Shown piece after piece: positions 19,697 through 28,866 of a DNA stretch of 64,000 nucleotides; position 1 is the stretch's first letter; every line of letters begins with the position of its first letter. The notes beneath the pieces are model-generated. The model saw only the letters and a program-made list of their open reading frames with translations, searched no databases and had not been told where the DNA came from. Source of the DNA: Hyphomicrobiales bacterium (GTDB taxonomy: Bacteria; Pseudomonadota; Alphaproteobacteria; Rhizobiales; Rhizobiaceae); contig UCKM01000025.1 of assembly GCA_900473175.1 (NCBI GenBank), forward strand, positions 124,001-188,000, read 5' to 3'. The translations under genes were made by a program, and so were the position numbers.

Positions 19697-19722
19697 TTCA
19701 AGTATGAAATTTCATGCTTGAA
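19697..19722. promoter_or_regulatory. 26-bp palindrome, candidate MarR operator
   Basis: Half-sites TTCAAGTATGAAA and TTTCATGCTTGAA form a 26-bp inverted repeat with one mismatched pair, centred between the divergent operons starting at 19645 and 19773. The core ATGAAATTTCAT is typical of MarR-family sites. The only regulator gene in the locus is the MarR gene at 16080-16586. Binding is inferred. Confidence 0.65.
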
Positions 19723-19772
19723 TAATTATTCGATTGCGGGAATTATTGAGACGAGCCAAAGGGAGTCACGTC

Positions 19773-20537
19773 ATGGAAAATCCTATCCGGACCGAAATGC
19801 TGGATGGCTTTGCCGTCGTGACGCTTGACCGCCCTGAGGCGCGCAATGCCCTCAACACGATCATGCTCGCCCAGCTGGCCGCTGCCCTTGTTGGTTTCGA
19901 TCGGGATCCCAAAATTCGCGCGCTCGTCCTTACCGGTGCGGAGGGCAACTTTGCCTCGGGTGCCGATATTGGAGAAATTGCCGAAAAGACTGCGGTCGAC
20001 GGTGTTCATGATCTTCGTCTTCACGCCTGGGAAGCAATCGCCGGGATTCGCAAACCGCTGGTCGCCGCCGTTGAAGGTTATTGCCTCGGCGGCGGATTTG
20101 AACTTACCCAACGTTGTGACCTGATCGTCGCAGCTGAAGATGCAGTATTCGGCCAGCCGGAGATCAGACTTGGCCTCATCCCAGGCGCTGGGGGAATCCA
20201 GCGCCTCGCCACAAGCATAGGCAAGCCGCGGGCCATGCGACTGGTTCTAACGGGAGAGACGATCACGGGGGCACAAGCCTTTGATTGGGGGCTCGCCTCG
20301 CATAAGACAGCAGCCGGCGAGGCGCTGCGGTTGGCTATGGATATCGCCGAAAAACTTGCAAAGGGCGCACCGCTCGCCCAGCAATTTGCCAAGCAGGCAG
20401 TGTTGGCTGCGCTGGACAAGCAAGAAGGTTTCGACCTGGAACGCCGATCCTTCGAGTTGCTGCTTTCGACCGAGGACAAGGCGGAAGGCATTGCCGCCTT
20501 TCGCGAGAAGCGGCGGCCAGAGTTCAAGGGGCGCTGA
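19773..20537 (+). CDS. Enoyl-CoA hydratase/isomerase
   Basis: Crotonase-fold protein of 254 residues: LTGAEGNFASGADIGEIAEK supplies the first oxyanion-hole turn, and AAVEGYCLGGGFELTQRCDLIVAAEDAVFGQPEIRLGLIPGAGG supplies the second and the catalytic glutamate region of classical enoyl-CoA hydratases. First gene of the rightward operon that shares the control region with the monooxygenase-reductase operon. The start at 19773 is fixed by GGGAG eight bases upstream; the upstream extension to 19734 lacks a site. Likely hydrates a CoA intermediate after ring cleavage. Confidence 0.88.
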   Translation: MENPIRTEMLDGFAVVTLDRPEARNALNTIMLAQLAAALVGFDRDPKIRALVLTGAEGNFASGADIGEIAEKTAVDGVHDLRLHAWEAIAGIRKPLVAAVEGYCLGGGFELTQRCDLIVAAEDAVFGQPEIRLGLIPGAGGIQRLATSIGKPRAMRLVLTGETITGAQAFDWGLASHKTAAGEALRLAMDIAEKLAKGAPLAQQFAKQAVLAALDKQEGFDLERRSFELLLSTEDKAEGIAAFREKRRPEFKGR

Positions 20538-21683
20538 ATGGCTGAACCGATCAGGATCATTGGCGTCGTTGGCGCCGGCGTAATGGGGCGGGGCATTGCC
20601 CATCTTATGGCCCGTGGCGGCAGGCAGACTTTCCTGTTCGACATGATGCCGGGGATGGCCGCAAAAGCCAAGGCGACGATCCTCGCTGAACTCGAACAAC
20701 GTGTGGCTCGCGGCAAAGCAGAAATTACAGAACTGAAAACCTGTGGTGAGAACATAGTCGTTGTTGGGGATCTCGCAGAGTTCGCGCAATGCGAGCTCGT
20801 TATTGAAGCCATCATCGAAACACGCGATGCAAAGACAGACCTGTTTCGCAATCTTGAGACGATTTGCAGTGCGACATGTATCCTTGCAACCAACACCTCA
20901 TCGCTTTCGGTTACCGAGATCGCCGACGCTCTGCAATATCGCGAGCGGTTCGCCGGTCTGCACTTTTTCAACCCGGCAACGGTGATGAAATTGGTAGAGG
21001 TTGTCTCCGGTTCCGCGACGGCGGATGCAACCCGGGCACGGCTCGATACCCTCGCCACCGATCTCGGAAAAACTCCGGTGGAAGTGCGCGACAGTCCGGG
21101 ATTCCTCGTCAATCGCTGCGCCAGGCCATTTTACGGCGAAGCATTGAGAATGTTGGAGGAGGGCGTCGCCGCCGCCGCGACGATTGATGCCTGCCTGAAA
21201 TCGATGGGTGGCTTTCCGCTTGGCCCCTTCGAATTGATCGATCTCGTCGGCGTCGATATCAATTTGAATGCCACCCGTTCGATCTGGCGCGCTTTTGGGC
21301 GGCCCCCGCGTTTCAAGCCCTCGGCAATCTTGGAACAGCTGGTCGCCGAGGGCAGGCTAGGGCGTAAATCCGGCACGGGGTTTTTCGTCTATCCACGCGG
21401 CCCGGTTGAGCAAATCGCGATAAACGACTGCAATCCAGAGATTTTCCAGCGCGTAGGGGCGATGCTGGTCAATGAAGCTGCTTTCGCTTTTGAAGAGAAA
21501 CTTGCATCGGCCGAGGCGATCAACACTGCCGTCAAGCTAGGTCTCAACTTCAAGCAGGGACCCCGCGATCTGGCGAGATCGATAGGCATTCCCACAATTA
21601 TCGACACCTTGAAGCGTTGCGCCCTCACCGATACTTCGGGACGCTATGTCATTTCCGGTTCGCTGGCGGATTTTGCTGGCTAG
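20538..21683 (+). CDS. 3-hydroxyacyl-CoA dehydrogenase
   Basis: NAD-dependent 3-hydroxyacyl-CoA dehydrogenase of 381 residues. It has the Rossmann motif VVGAGVMGRGIAHLMARGG, ATNTSSLSVTEIADAL, the catalytic histidine segment FAGLHFFNPATVMKLVEVV, DSPGFLVNRCARPFYGEALRML and the repeated C-terminal helical domain, as in PaaH-type enzymes of aromatic-CoA pathways. Its start codon is directly adjacent to the stop of the hydratase gene. Together the two genes would finish beta-oxidation of the opened ring; no thiolase gene is present in the window. Confidence 0.9.
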   Translation: MAEPIRIIGVVGAGVMGRGIAHLMARGGRQTFLFDMMPGMAAKAKATILAELEQRVARGKAEITELKTCGENIVVVGDLAEFAQCELVIEAIIETRDAKTDLFRNLETICSATCILATNTSSLSVTEIADALQYRERFAGLHFFNPATVMKLVEVVSGSATADATRARLDTLATDLGKTPVEVRDSPGFLVNRCARPFYGEALRMLEEGVAAAATIDACLKSMGGFPLGPFELIDLVGVDINLNATRSIWRAFGRPPRFKPSAILEQLVAEGRLGRKSGTGFFVYPRGPVEQIAINDCNPEIFQRVGAMLVNEAAFAFEEKLASAEAINTAVKLGLNFKQGPRDLARSIGIPTIIDTLKRCALTDTSGRYVISGSLADFAG

Positions 21684-21704
21684 GGCAGGCCCGCGGCGAT
21701 CTTT

Positions 21705-22202
21705 TCATTTCGCGTCCACTTTCATACTGTCGAACATTTTCTTGATGTCGGCCATCTGATCGTCCGCCAACCTGTCGATGCCGATCCGCAATAGCTCTGA
21801 TATGTCGTCATCCACCTTTAGCTTGAACTGCGCACTGCGCTGCAGCCGGCTCATCTGCTTGAGGGCGGCGTCGGCCCCGCAGGTTTCCCGCAATGATGCA
21901 ATGGCAGCATAGGCGGGGCCAATAGCAGCGACATACGGATGCAGCGCCGTCGTCACATCGTTTTCGCGCCCGAGGAGATCGATGTTCATCTTTCCCACGC
22001 GGCTGGAATAGCGGGCCGACGCCAACAGCTGCGTTGCGCGATCAATCGCAAACTTTGCCGCCTCGTAGTTATGCGACGCATCGTCATATGCAGCCAGTGC
22101 TTGGTCACAAGGCCTCTTTGCTCCCGACTCCTGTGCATGCGCCGCAGGAAGGGGGAGGCCAGCCAAAACCGCAAGCGCGGCAACAAGAGGTGATTTTATC
22201 AT
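21705..22202 (-). CDS. Hypothetical periplasmic helical protein
   Basis: Protein of 165 residues with a signal peptide ending at AHAQ and a mature part that looks all-helical, with two cysteines (RPCDQAL and RETCGAD) that may pair. No family recognised. GGAGGACATTAG precedes the start. It converges on the 3-hydroxyacyl-CoA dehydrogenase gene and has no partner on its own strand. Confidence 0.65.
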   Translation of the reverse strand: MIKSPLVAALAVLAGLPLPAAHAQESGAKRPCDQALAAYDDASHNYEAAKFAIDRATQLLASARYSSRVGKMNIDLLGRENDVTTALHPYVAAIGPAYAAIASLRETCGADAALKQMSRLQRSAQFKLKVDDDISELLRIGIDRLADDQMADIKKMFDSMKVDAK

Positions 22203-22380
22203 CTAATGTCCTCCCTGATGACAATCCATACTAATCCTCCTGGAAGTCCGCACAATCGTGTCATCAGTCTCAAACGGGGGCGACATTTGCTTGTTCGGCA
22301 ACTATAGATGGTGCCTCGGCCAATTCGATGGCTCCCCAAACAACTTTCAATCACACCGCATCCGTCAGGGAGTTGGAATC

Positions 22381-23430
22381 ATGGAGTATCGTCAACTTGG
22401 CCGCTCCGGTCTCATCGTATCAGCCCTTAGTCTCGGCACGATGACTTTTGGGGGAAAAGGCAATTTTGCCAAGACCGGAGACACCGACCTCGAAGGCGCC
22501 AAGCGTCAGGTGGACATGGCGCTCGATGCCGGGATCAATCTTTTCGATACAGCGGATATCTATTCAACGGGAGCGTCGGAGGAAATTCTCGGGCAGGCCC
22601 TCAAGGGCAAGCGTGACAGCGTGCTTATTGCGACCAAAGCCCGGTTCCGCATGGGCGCGGAAATCAACGATGCAGGCCTGTCGCGCTACCATCTCATCCG
22701 TGCAGCGGAGGCAAGCCTCAAGCGCCTCGGCACGGATCATATCGATCTTTACCAACTGCACGAATGGGACGGCCTGACGCCCCTTGATGAAACGCTCGAA
22801 GCGCTGGATACGCTGATCCGTTCCGGCAAGGTGCGCTATGCCGGCGTATCGAATTTCTCGGCATGGCATTTGATGAAGGCGATGGGAACCGCAGCGATGA
22901 GGAATTACGTCGCTCCAGTGAGCCAGCAGATCCATTACAGTCTCGAAGCGCGCGAAGCCGAATATGAGCTGATTCCAGCGACGCTCGATCAGCAACTCGG
23001 CGTGCTCGTCTGGAGCCCGCTCGCCGGCGGTCTTCTTTCCGGCAAACATCGCCGCGACAAGGCTGCGCCCGAAGGCACGCGGCAGCTCGCCAATTGGGGC
23101 GAACCGCCAATTCGCGATGAGGATCGGCTCCATGATATTATCGACGTTCTCGTCGCTATCGCCGAAGAGCGCAATGTCTCTGCAGCGCAGATCGCGCTCG
23201 CCTGGCTTCTTGGGCGCCAGGGGGTGACATCCGTCATCATTGGCGCGCGGACGGACACGCAACTAGCTGACAATCTAAAGGTGGCGGATGTTGTTCTGAC
23301 TGCGGAAGAACGCGAAAAGCTCGACAAGGTCAGCCTGCTGCCGCTGATTTACCCCTATTGGCATCAAGCCCGGACCGCTTCCGACCGCCTCTCGCCTGCC
23401 GATCTTTCTCTAATCGAACCTCACCTTTAG
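22381..23430 (+). CDS. Aldo/keto reductase
   Basis: NAD(P)H-dependent oxidoreductase of 349 residues with the (beta/alpha)8 aldo/keto reductase signatures: FDTADIYSTGASEEILGQAL (catalytic Asp and Tyr), VLIATKARF (catalytic Lys), DLYQLHEWDG (catalytic His), and SVIIGARTDTQLADNL for cofactor binding. The substrate is not predictable. CAGGGAGTTGG precedes the ATG at 22381; an open extension to 22258 has no ribosome site and is not family sequence. An MFS transporter gene follows 35 bases downstream, so the two may be one transcript. Confidence 0.88.
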   Translation: MEYRQLGRSGLIVSALSLGTMTFGGKGNFAKTGDTDLEGAKRQVDMALDAGINLFDTADIYSTGASEEILGQALKGKRDSVLIATKARFRMGAEINDAGLSRYHLIRAAEASLKRLGTDHIDLYQLHEWDGLTPLDETLEALDTLIRSGKVRYAGVSNFSAWHLMKAMGTAAMRNYVAPVSQQIHYSLEAREAEYELIPATLDQQLGVLVWSPLAGGLLSGKHRRDKAAPEGTRQLANWGEPPIRDEDRLHDIIDVLVAIAEERNVSAAQIALAWLLGRQGVTSVIIGARTDTQLADNLKVADVVLTAEEREKLDKVSLLPLIYPYWHQARTASDRLSPADLSLIEPHL

Positions 23431-23465
23431 AAAGGCCGCGAAGGGAGGATCGCGGGATAGACGAC

Positions 23466-24695
23466 ATGCCATATTCTTCAGACAGGACGACGCCGGAATC
23501 TGTCTCCGCCGCAGTTGCAAAGCCGGAACTGCCCGGGATTTCTCCCGCCTTGACGTTCCTCTTCGCCTTTGCCTGCGGGGCCATGGTCGGCAACATCTAT
23601 TATGCACAAGCGCTGATCGGGCTGATCAGCACCGATCTCGACATGCATGGCGGTATGGCGGGGTTCATTGTCACCGTCACGCAGCTTGGCTACGGTGCGG
23701 GACTGCTGTTCCTTGTCTCGCTCGCCGACCTCATCGAAAATCGCAAGCTGGTCCTGCTGACGCTAGCCGGCACCGCAATCGGCCTCGCCGGAGCGGCATT
23801 GTCGGGATCAGCGACGGCATTCCTCGTGTGCTCCTTCGCTATCGGCTTCTTCGCCTGCGGCGCGCAAGTACTGGTGCCCTTCGCCTCGCATCTCGTGCCC
23901 GCCGCCTCGCGCGGGCGCACCATCGGCAACGTCATGGCCGGGCTGCTGACCGGCATAATGCTGGCTCGTCCGCTCGCCAATCTTGTTGCCTCGGAATTCG
24001 GTTGGCGGGCGATCTTCTGGATTTCTGCCGCCGCCATGCTCGTTGTGCTCTTGCTCCTGCGCGCAGCATTACCCCAGCGCCAGCCACAGGGTTCGATGCG
24101 CTACGGCGACATCCTGAAGTCGATGTGGCATCTGCTTGTCACCACGCCCGCGCTGCAACGCAGGGCGATTTACCAGGGCATCATCTTCGCCTGCTTCAAC
24201 CTGTTCTGGACGGCGATGCCACTGCTGCTGACCGACAGGTTCGGCTACAGTCAACGGCAGATCGCCTTGTTTGCCCTCGCAGGGGCGGCAGGCGCGGCGG
24301 CAGCGCCCATCGCCGGGCGTTTGGCCGATCGCGGCTACACCCAACGCGGCACGGCTGTTGCAATGGTGACGCTGACTGTCTGGTTCCTTATCGCCGGCTG
24401 GGCAGGGGCCGCCATTTCCATTTCGGCACTGGTTCTTGCCGCAATCTTCATCGACAGCGCTGTCCAGACGAACCAGATCCTCAGCCAGCGCATCATCTTT
24501 TCATTGAACGAGAATGCCAGGGGAAGACTCAACGCCGTCTATATGACCATCGTCTTCCTGCTTGGGTCGGCTGGCTCGGCACTTGCAGCGGCGACCTATT
24601 TCTACGGTGGCTGGTGGACGACGGCAGCGTCAGGTGCTGGCCTTGGCCTTGCAGTGCTGCTGATCTTTGCGACCGAGCGTTTCAAGCGGACCTAG
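23466..24695 (+). CDS. MFS transporter
   Basis: Major facilitator superfamily permease of 409 residues with twelve predicted membrane helices. Recognisable segments are GNIYYAQALIGLISTDLDMHGG in the first loop, SLADLIENRKLVLLTLAG (the D-x-x-x-x-R-K motif A position) and FGWRAIFWISAAAML. The YYAQALIGLI segment and arrangement resemble the YgaY/arabinose-efflux type, suggesting drug or metabolite export. The start at 23466 is the first ATG after the aldo/keto reductase gene. Confidence 0.85.
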   Translation: MPYSSDRTTPESVSAAVAKPELPGISPALTFLFAFACGAMVGNIYYAQALIGLISTDLDMHGGMAGFIVTVTQLGYGAGLLFLVSLADLIENRKLVLLTLAGTAIGLAGAALSGSATAFLVCSFAIGFFACGAQVLVPFASHLVPAASRGRTIGNVMAGLLTGIMLARPLANLVASEFGWRAIFWISAAAMLVVLLLLRAALPQRQPQGSMRYGDILKSMWHLLVTTPALQRRAIYQGIIFACFNLFWTAMPLLLTDRFGYSQRQIALFALAGAAGAAAAPIAGRLADRGYTQRGTAVAMVTLTVWFLIAGWAGAAISISALVLAAIFIDSAVQTNQILSQRIIFSLNENARGRLNAVYMTIVFLLGSAGSALAAATYFYGGWWTTAASGAGLGLAVLLIFATERFKRT

Positions 24696-24697
24696 GG

Positions 24698-25987
24698 TCA
24701 GGCCGCCCATTGAGCGATATCATCGCGCTCTCCGATCAGGGCGAGCCCGTGGGCAATGGACAGGAGTTCGCCGCCAGTCTCTATGCGTCCTTGGTCGAAG
24801 CGCTCATTGAAGATGCGGCGAACCGCGGGCACAAACGAGGTGCCGCCGGTGAGGAATATCTTGTCGATGTCTCCGGGATGGGTGCGCGTTTTCTCCAGGA
24901 CTTGATCCAAAGCGCCTTCGATGCGCGCCAGATCCCCTTCGATCCAGGCCTCGAAATCGGCACGGCGGATCGTCTTGCGGCCGCCACGTCCCAAAGGAGC
25001 AAAGTCGAACTCCGCTTCCTCCGCTGAAGAAAGCGCGATCTTGGTGGCAGAGACAGCCTGGTACAGCGGGTAGCCTTCGTCGTGATCCACCAGATCGACG
25101 AACAGTTCCAGCCGCTCAGGGTCGAGGCTGTCGCGCACGAGCTTCTTCAGCGCAACGAACTCCTTGGAGGTCTTGAAGATTGAAAGCTGATTCCAGCGGC
25201 CGAAATTGGCGTACCAGGAGGCGGGAACTTCAAGGGTTTTGTCGAAACTCTTGAAATAACTGCCTTTGCCGATCTGCGGGGCGACGATCTGATCGATCAT
25301 GCGATAGTCGAAGTGATCGCCGGCTATCCCGACGCCGGAATGGCCGATCGGTGTGGCGCTGAGCCTGCCGCCCGACGTTTCGAAGCGAATAATGGAGTAG
25401 TCGGTCGTGCCACCGCCGAAATCGGCGACGAGGACGGTGGCATCCGATTTGAGATTCTGAGCGAAATAGAACGCGGCGGCCACAGGCTCGTAGACGAAAT
25501 GGATTTCCGGAAAGCCAAAACGTGTCAAGGCCTCGTTGTAACGATCGGTGGCTAACTGCGGATCGGGGTTGGCGCCGGCGAAGTGAACCGGGCGACCCGT
25601 AACAATTCGCGATATTTCCGACGGCCAGTTGTCACCCGCATAGATCTTGAGGCGCCGCAGAAAAATTTCCATCAGGTCTTCGAACGTTTGCCGTTTGGCG
25701 AATATCAAGGTTCCCTGGAAGAGCGCGCTTGCTGCAAAGGTCTTGATCGACTGTAGGAATCGGCATTCGCCGGGATGGTCGATGAATTGGCGGATGGCGG
25801 CATGTCCTGCCTCCACCTTCAAGGCGGAAGCACCGACGACCGGGTCTTTCATGAAAGACAGGGCAGTGCGCATACTGTCAGCGGTGCCCGCCGCGCTGGT
25901 AAAGGCCATGGAATGCGTTGTCACGCCATCGGCCAGTGCCATGACGGTGTTGGTCGTGCCAAAGTCAAAACCCAGCGCCTGAGCCAT
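24698..25987 (-). CDS. Hsp70-like protein (YegD type)
   Basis: Actin-fold ATPase of 429 residues related to DnaK: phosphate-1 loop GFDFGTTNTVMALADG, phosphate-2 loop VADFGGGTTDYSIIRF, and adenosine motif FLTGGTSFVPAVRRIF. It lacks the C-terminal substrate-binding and lid domains of DnaK, so it matches the short YegD family of Hsp70 relatives with unknown clients. The start at 25987 directly precedes the nucleotide motif; the upstream extension to 26083 is not conserved in character. It converges with the MFS gene with 2 bases between. Confidence 0.87.
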   Translation of the reverse strand: MAQALGFDFGTTNTVMALADGVTTHSMAFTSAAGTADSMRTALSFMKDPVVGASALKVEAGHAAIRQFIDHPGECRFLQSIKTFAASALFQGTLIFAKRQTFEDLMEIFLRRLKIYAGDNWPSEISRIVTGRPVHFAGANPDPQLATDRYNEALTRFGFPEIHFVYEPVAAAFYFAQNLKSDATVLVADFGGGTTDYSIIRFETSGGRLSATPIGHSGVGIAGDHFDYRMIDQIVAPQIGKGSYFKSFDKTLEVPASWYANFGRWNQLSIFKTSKEFVALKKLVRDSLDPERLELFVDLVDHDEGYPLYQAVSATKIALSSAEEAEFDFAPLGRGGRKTIRRADFEAWIEGDLARIEGALDQVLEKTRTHPGDIDKIFLTGGTSFVPAVRRIFNERFDQGRIETGGELLSIAHGLALIGERDDIAQWAA

Positions 25988-26110
25988 CGCAGCGCTCCCT
26001 GTATTCGGTGATTTTAATGAGATCGATATAGTAACCGGGGCAGCACAATGCGTACCCGGCAAGGGACGCGCGTCATGGCACAAGTGAGGCGGACATGCAA
26101 GCGCGGGCAG

Positions 26111-27019
26111 TCATCCCTGGTCGTTCTTTTCCGAACTTTTGATGAAGTCTACGAACGCGCGTAGCGGTGCCGGCATATGTTTGCGGCTTGGATAATAGAG
26201 CCTTGGTCCGGTGAAGCTCTGCCACCACGGAACCAGGATCGGCGCCAGTGCGCCGCGCTCCAATGCGTCCTGCAAGAGCTCCTCGAAGGTGTAGATCAGC
26301 CCGAGACCGGCGATCGCAGCGCCGAGTTGCAATTCGGCGGTGGTGGCAATCAGCGGCCCGTTGGGTGCGATCTTGACCAGTTTGCCGTTGCGCTCGAATT
26401 CCCACGGCGGAACATAGCCGCTGGCGAAACGATGCCGGATGCAGGCGTGATGAACGAGGTCGTGCGGGTGCTCCGGCTTGCCGTGCGCCGCAAGGTAGGA
26501 TGGCGCTCCAGCCGCTACAAACCGCTGGCTGCGCGGTCCAATCGGGATGGCAATCATGTCGCGCTCGATGCTTTCGTCATAGCGGATACCGGCATCGAAC
26601 CCGGCCGCGAGCACATCGATGAACGTATCCGTGGCCGAGATCTCCAAGTTGATGCCCGGATATGTCGCCAGAAAGCGATTGACGATGGGCGACAATATCT
26701 TTTGTGCGGCAATCGTCGGCACATTGAGTTTAAGCGTTCCGGCCGGGCTGTCGCGAAGACTGTTCAGCGTGTCGAGAGCGGTGGCTATTTCGCCCAGTGC
26801 TGGTGAAAGTCGTCCTATGAGCAAGGCACCTGCCTCGGTAGGGGTGACGCTGCGCGTCGTCCTGTTGAGCATCCGCATGCCGAGCCGCGCCTCAAGTCGG
26901 CGTATGGCTTCACTCAAGGACGACGCGGAGACGCCGCGAAGCGTTGCCGCGGCTCGAAAGCTGCGGGCCCGTGCCACTGCCACCAAGGCACTCAAGTCTG
27001 AAAGATCAGGCTCAATCAT
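26111..27019 (-). CDS. LysR-family regulator
   Basis: Transcription factor of 302 residues: N-terminal winged helix (LSALVAVARARSFRAAATLR, SSLSEAIRRLEARLGMRMLNRTTRSV) and a periplasmic-binding-protein-like effector domain. It is divergent from the aldo/keto reductase gene at 27128, the common arrangement in which LysR controls its neighbour. The sequence between them holds TGTGC and GCACA separated by 18 bases, a possible binding dyad. ATG 27019 is preferred to the TTG at 27049. Confidence 0.87.
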   Translation of the reverse strand: MIEPDLSDLSALVAVARARSFRAAATLRGVSASSLSEAIRRLEARLGMRMLNRTTRSVTPTEAGALLIGRLSPALGEIATALDTLNSLRDSPAGTLKLNVPTIAAQKILSPIVNRFLATYPGINLEISATDTFIDVLAAGFDAGIRYDESIERDMIAIPIGPRSQRFVAAGAPSYLAAHGKPEHPHDLVHHACIRHRFASGYVPPWEFERNGKLVKIAPNGPLIATTAELQLGAAIAGLGLIYTFEELLQDALERGALAPILVPWWQSFTGPRLYYPSRKHMPAPLRAFVDFIKSSEKNDQG

Positions 27020-27127
27020 TGTGCATGATTCCGAACAAGCTGTGCTCAATATACACGATTATCGCACAACAGTTTACCCCTTATATTGCGATCATGTTTC
27101 AAATGAACCAGTTCCAGGAGTTCAAGA

Positions 27128-28126
27128 ATGCAATATCGTCAACTTGGTGCGACCGGACCACGTGTCTCTGAAATCGGCCTCGGCTGCATGGGCATGTCCG
27201 GCATATACGGGCCTTCCGATCGAGCGGAGAGCATTGCCACCATCCACGCCGCTCTTGAAACGGGCATCAATCTGCTCGACACCGGAGACTTCTACGGTTC
27301 CGGACACAATGAAATGCTGATCTGCGAGGCGTTGAAAGGCAGCAGGCGCGACAATGCCGTGCTGAGCGTCAAGTTTGGCGGCTTGCGCGATCCTGCTGGC
27401 GGATGGACAGGCTTCGATGCGCGGCCGCAAGCGGTCAAGAACTTCGTTGCCTATTCCCTGCAGCGGCTTGGCGTCGACTACCTCGATATCTACCGTCCGG
27501 CGCGGATCGATCCCAATGTGCCGATCGAAGAGACGATCGGCGCCATCGCCGATCTGGTCAAGGCTGGATACGTCAAGCATATCGGCCTTTCGGAAGTCGG
27601 ATCGGAGACCATCAGACGTGCCGCGGCCGTCCATCCCATCGTTGACCTACAAATTGAATATTCGCTGATTTCGCGCGGGATCGAGGATGGAATTCTGGAG
27701 ACCTGCCGCGAGCTAGGAGTCGACATTACCGCCTATGGAGTTCTGTCGCGCGGCCTGATCAGTGGGCATTGGACCAAGGAGCGGGCGGGGCCAGGAGATT
27801 TCCGGGCACACAGCCCGCGCTTCCAGCCCGAGAATGTCGACAAGAACCTGGCTCTGGTCGACGCTCTCGAACAGGTCGCCGCGGCAAAGGGCGTTACAGT
27901 TGCGCAGATCGCCATTGCCTGGGTCGCGGCGCAGGGCGATGACATTATCCCGCTTATCGGCGCACGCAGCCGCGACCGGTTGACCGAGGCAATGGGCGCA
28001 ATTGCCGTTGTCTTGACGCGCGACGATCTGGCGGCCATCGAAGCGGCGGTGCCAAAGGGCGCTGCTGCGGGAGACCGCTACGCCGCCGTACAGATGGCGC
28101 ATCTCGACAGCGAGACCGGTCATTAA
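27128..28126 (+). CDS. Aldo/keto reductase
   Basis: Aldo/keto reductase of 332 residues, of the group that includes pyridoxal reductase-like and general stress proteins: [40 protein letters not shown], then [23 protein letters not shown] where many relatives have histidine and this one has a PAR triplet, and [22 protein letters not shown] sits seven bases upstream of the ATG. Divergent from the LysR gene, which probably regulates it. Confidence 0.87.
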   Translation: MQYRQLGATGPRVSEIGLGCMGMSGIYGPSDRAESIATIHAALETGINLLDTGDFYGSGHNEMLICEALKGSRRDNAVLSVKFGGLRDPAGGWTGFDARPQAVKNFVAYSLQRLGVDYLDIYRPARIDPNVPIEETIGAIADLVKAGYVKHIGLSEVGSETIRRAAAVHPIVDLQIEYSLISRGIEDGILETCRELGVDITAYGVLSRGLISGHWTKERAGPGDFRAHSPRFQPENVDKNLALVDALEQVAAAKGVTVAQIAIAWVAAQGDDIIPLIGARSRDRLTEAMGAIAVVLTRDDLAAIEAAVPKGAAAGDRYAAVQMAHLDSETGH

Positions 28127-28143
28127 GTTTGCGCCGGCCGGCT

Positions 28144-28167
28144 CCGCGCGCTGAAAACAGCGCGCGG
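28144..28167. terminator. Stem-loop between convergent genes
   Basis: Perfect 10-bp stem CCGCGCGCTG / CAGCGCGCGG with an AAAA loop in the gap between the aldo/keto reductase stop and the convergent hypothetical gene. No U tract, so a bidirectional terminator is inferred from position and strength. Confidence 0.55.
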
Positions 28168-28176
28168 CTTCGTTGC

Positions 28177-28830
28177 TCACATCGGCGGAACGACCCCGTT
28201 GGTGCCGACGACGACGCGTTTGGTGGTAAGGCTGTCACCTGGGTCGTGCTCGGCGGCGACGAAAACCGTCGCCCCCGGCTTCAAGTCGTCCTTGGTCGCT
28301 TGTGCCAGCGTGACGATCGGCGTGCCATCCGGTATGGCGATCTTTTTTTCCGTGCCGTGATAAACCACGGTGACGGTGCGGCCATCGACGCCTTTCACCG
28401 CATCTGCGACCGTGGCATTGGTCATGCTGCTGTTCGGCTTCAGATCCCAGGGCCGGTCGCCTTCGCCCGTTCCTTTCAGAGCGGCGGGAAAGATCACGAC
28501 TTCCACGGCGCTGCTCACGTCAGCGCTCTTCGGCACATTGGTGATACCGACGAAGTCTCCCTTCTTGATATCATCTATCGATGCTTTGGCGACGCCACCG
28601 ACCACCCAGCCATCGCTTAAGGCCACCGTAGCAACGGGTCCTTCACGTGTCTTGATCACAATTGACTTATCAGTGATGCTCTCGATGGTTCCGCGAACAT
28701 TGACACGATTTGAAGCCTGCGTGCTGCTCGCCTGCTTCATCATGCCATCGGCATGTGCGGGCAGTGCAACCGCCACCATTGCCCCAAGCGCGAGTGCCTG
28801 GAAGCTCAGCTTCAACATTTTAGTCGTCAT
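28177..28830 (-). CDS. Hypothetical periplasmic beta-rich protein
   Basis: Protein of 217 residues with a signal peptide ending at LPAHA and then two OB-like beta segments: RVNVRGTIESITDKSIVIKT and TVTVVYHGTEKKIAIPDGTPIVTL. The pattern resembles metal- or RNA-handling OB/DUF5666-type periplasmic proteins, but I cannot assign a function. GGAGAACGACC precedes the start. Same strand as the following gnd gene but 36 bases apart. Confidence 0.6.
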   Translation of the reverse strand: MTTKMLKLSFQALALGAMVAVALPAHADGMMKQASSTQASNRVNVRGTIESITDKSIVIKTREGPVATVALSDGWVVGGVAKASIDDIKKGDFVGITNVPKSADVSSAVEVVIFPAALKGTGEGDRPWDLKPNSSMTNATVADAVKGVDGRTVTVVYHGTEKKIAIPDGTPIVTLAQATKDDLKPGATVFVAAEHDPGDSLTTKRVVVGTNGVVPPM

Positions 28831-28866
28831 GGTCGTTCTCCTGTAACTACAGGCGACCGTCGGGCC

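Noticed and set aside
22258-22380. N-terminal extension of the aldo/keto reductase
   Set aside because: The extension is not aldo/keto reductase sequence, and a good ribosome site sits before the ATG at 22381.
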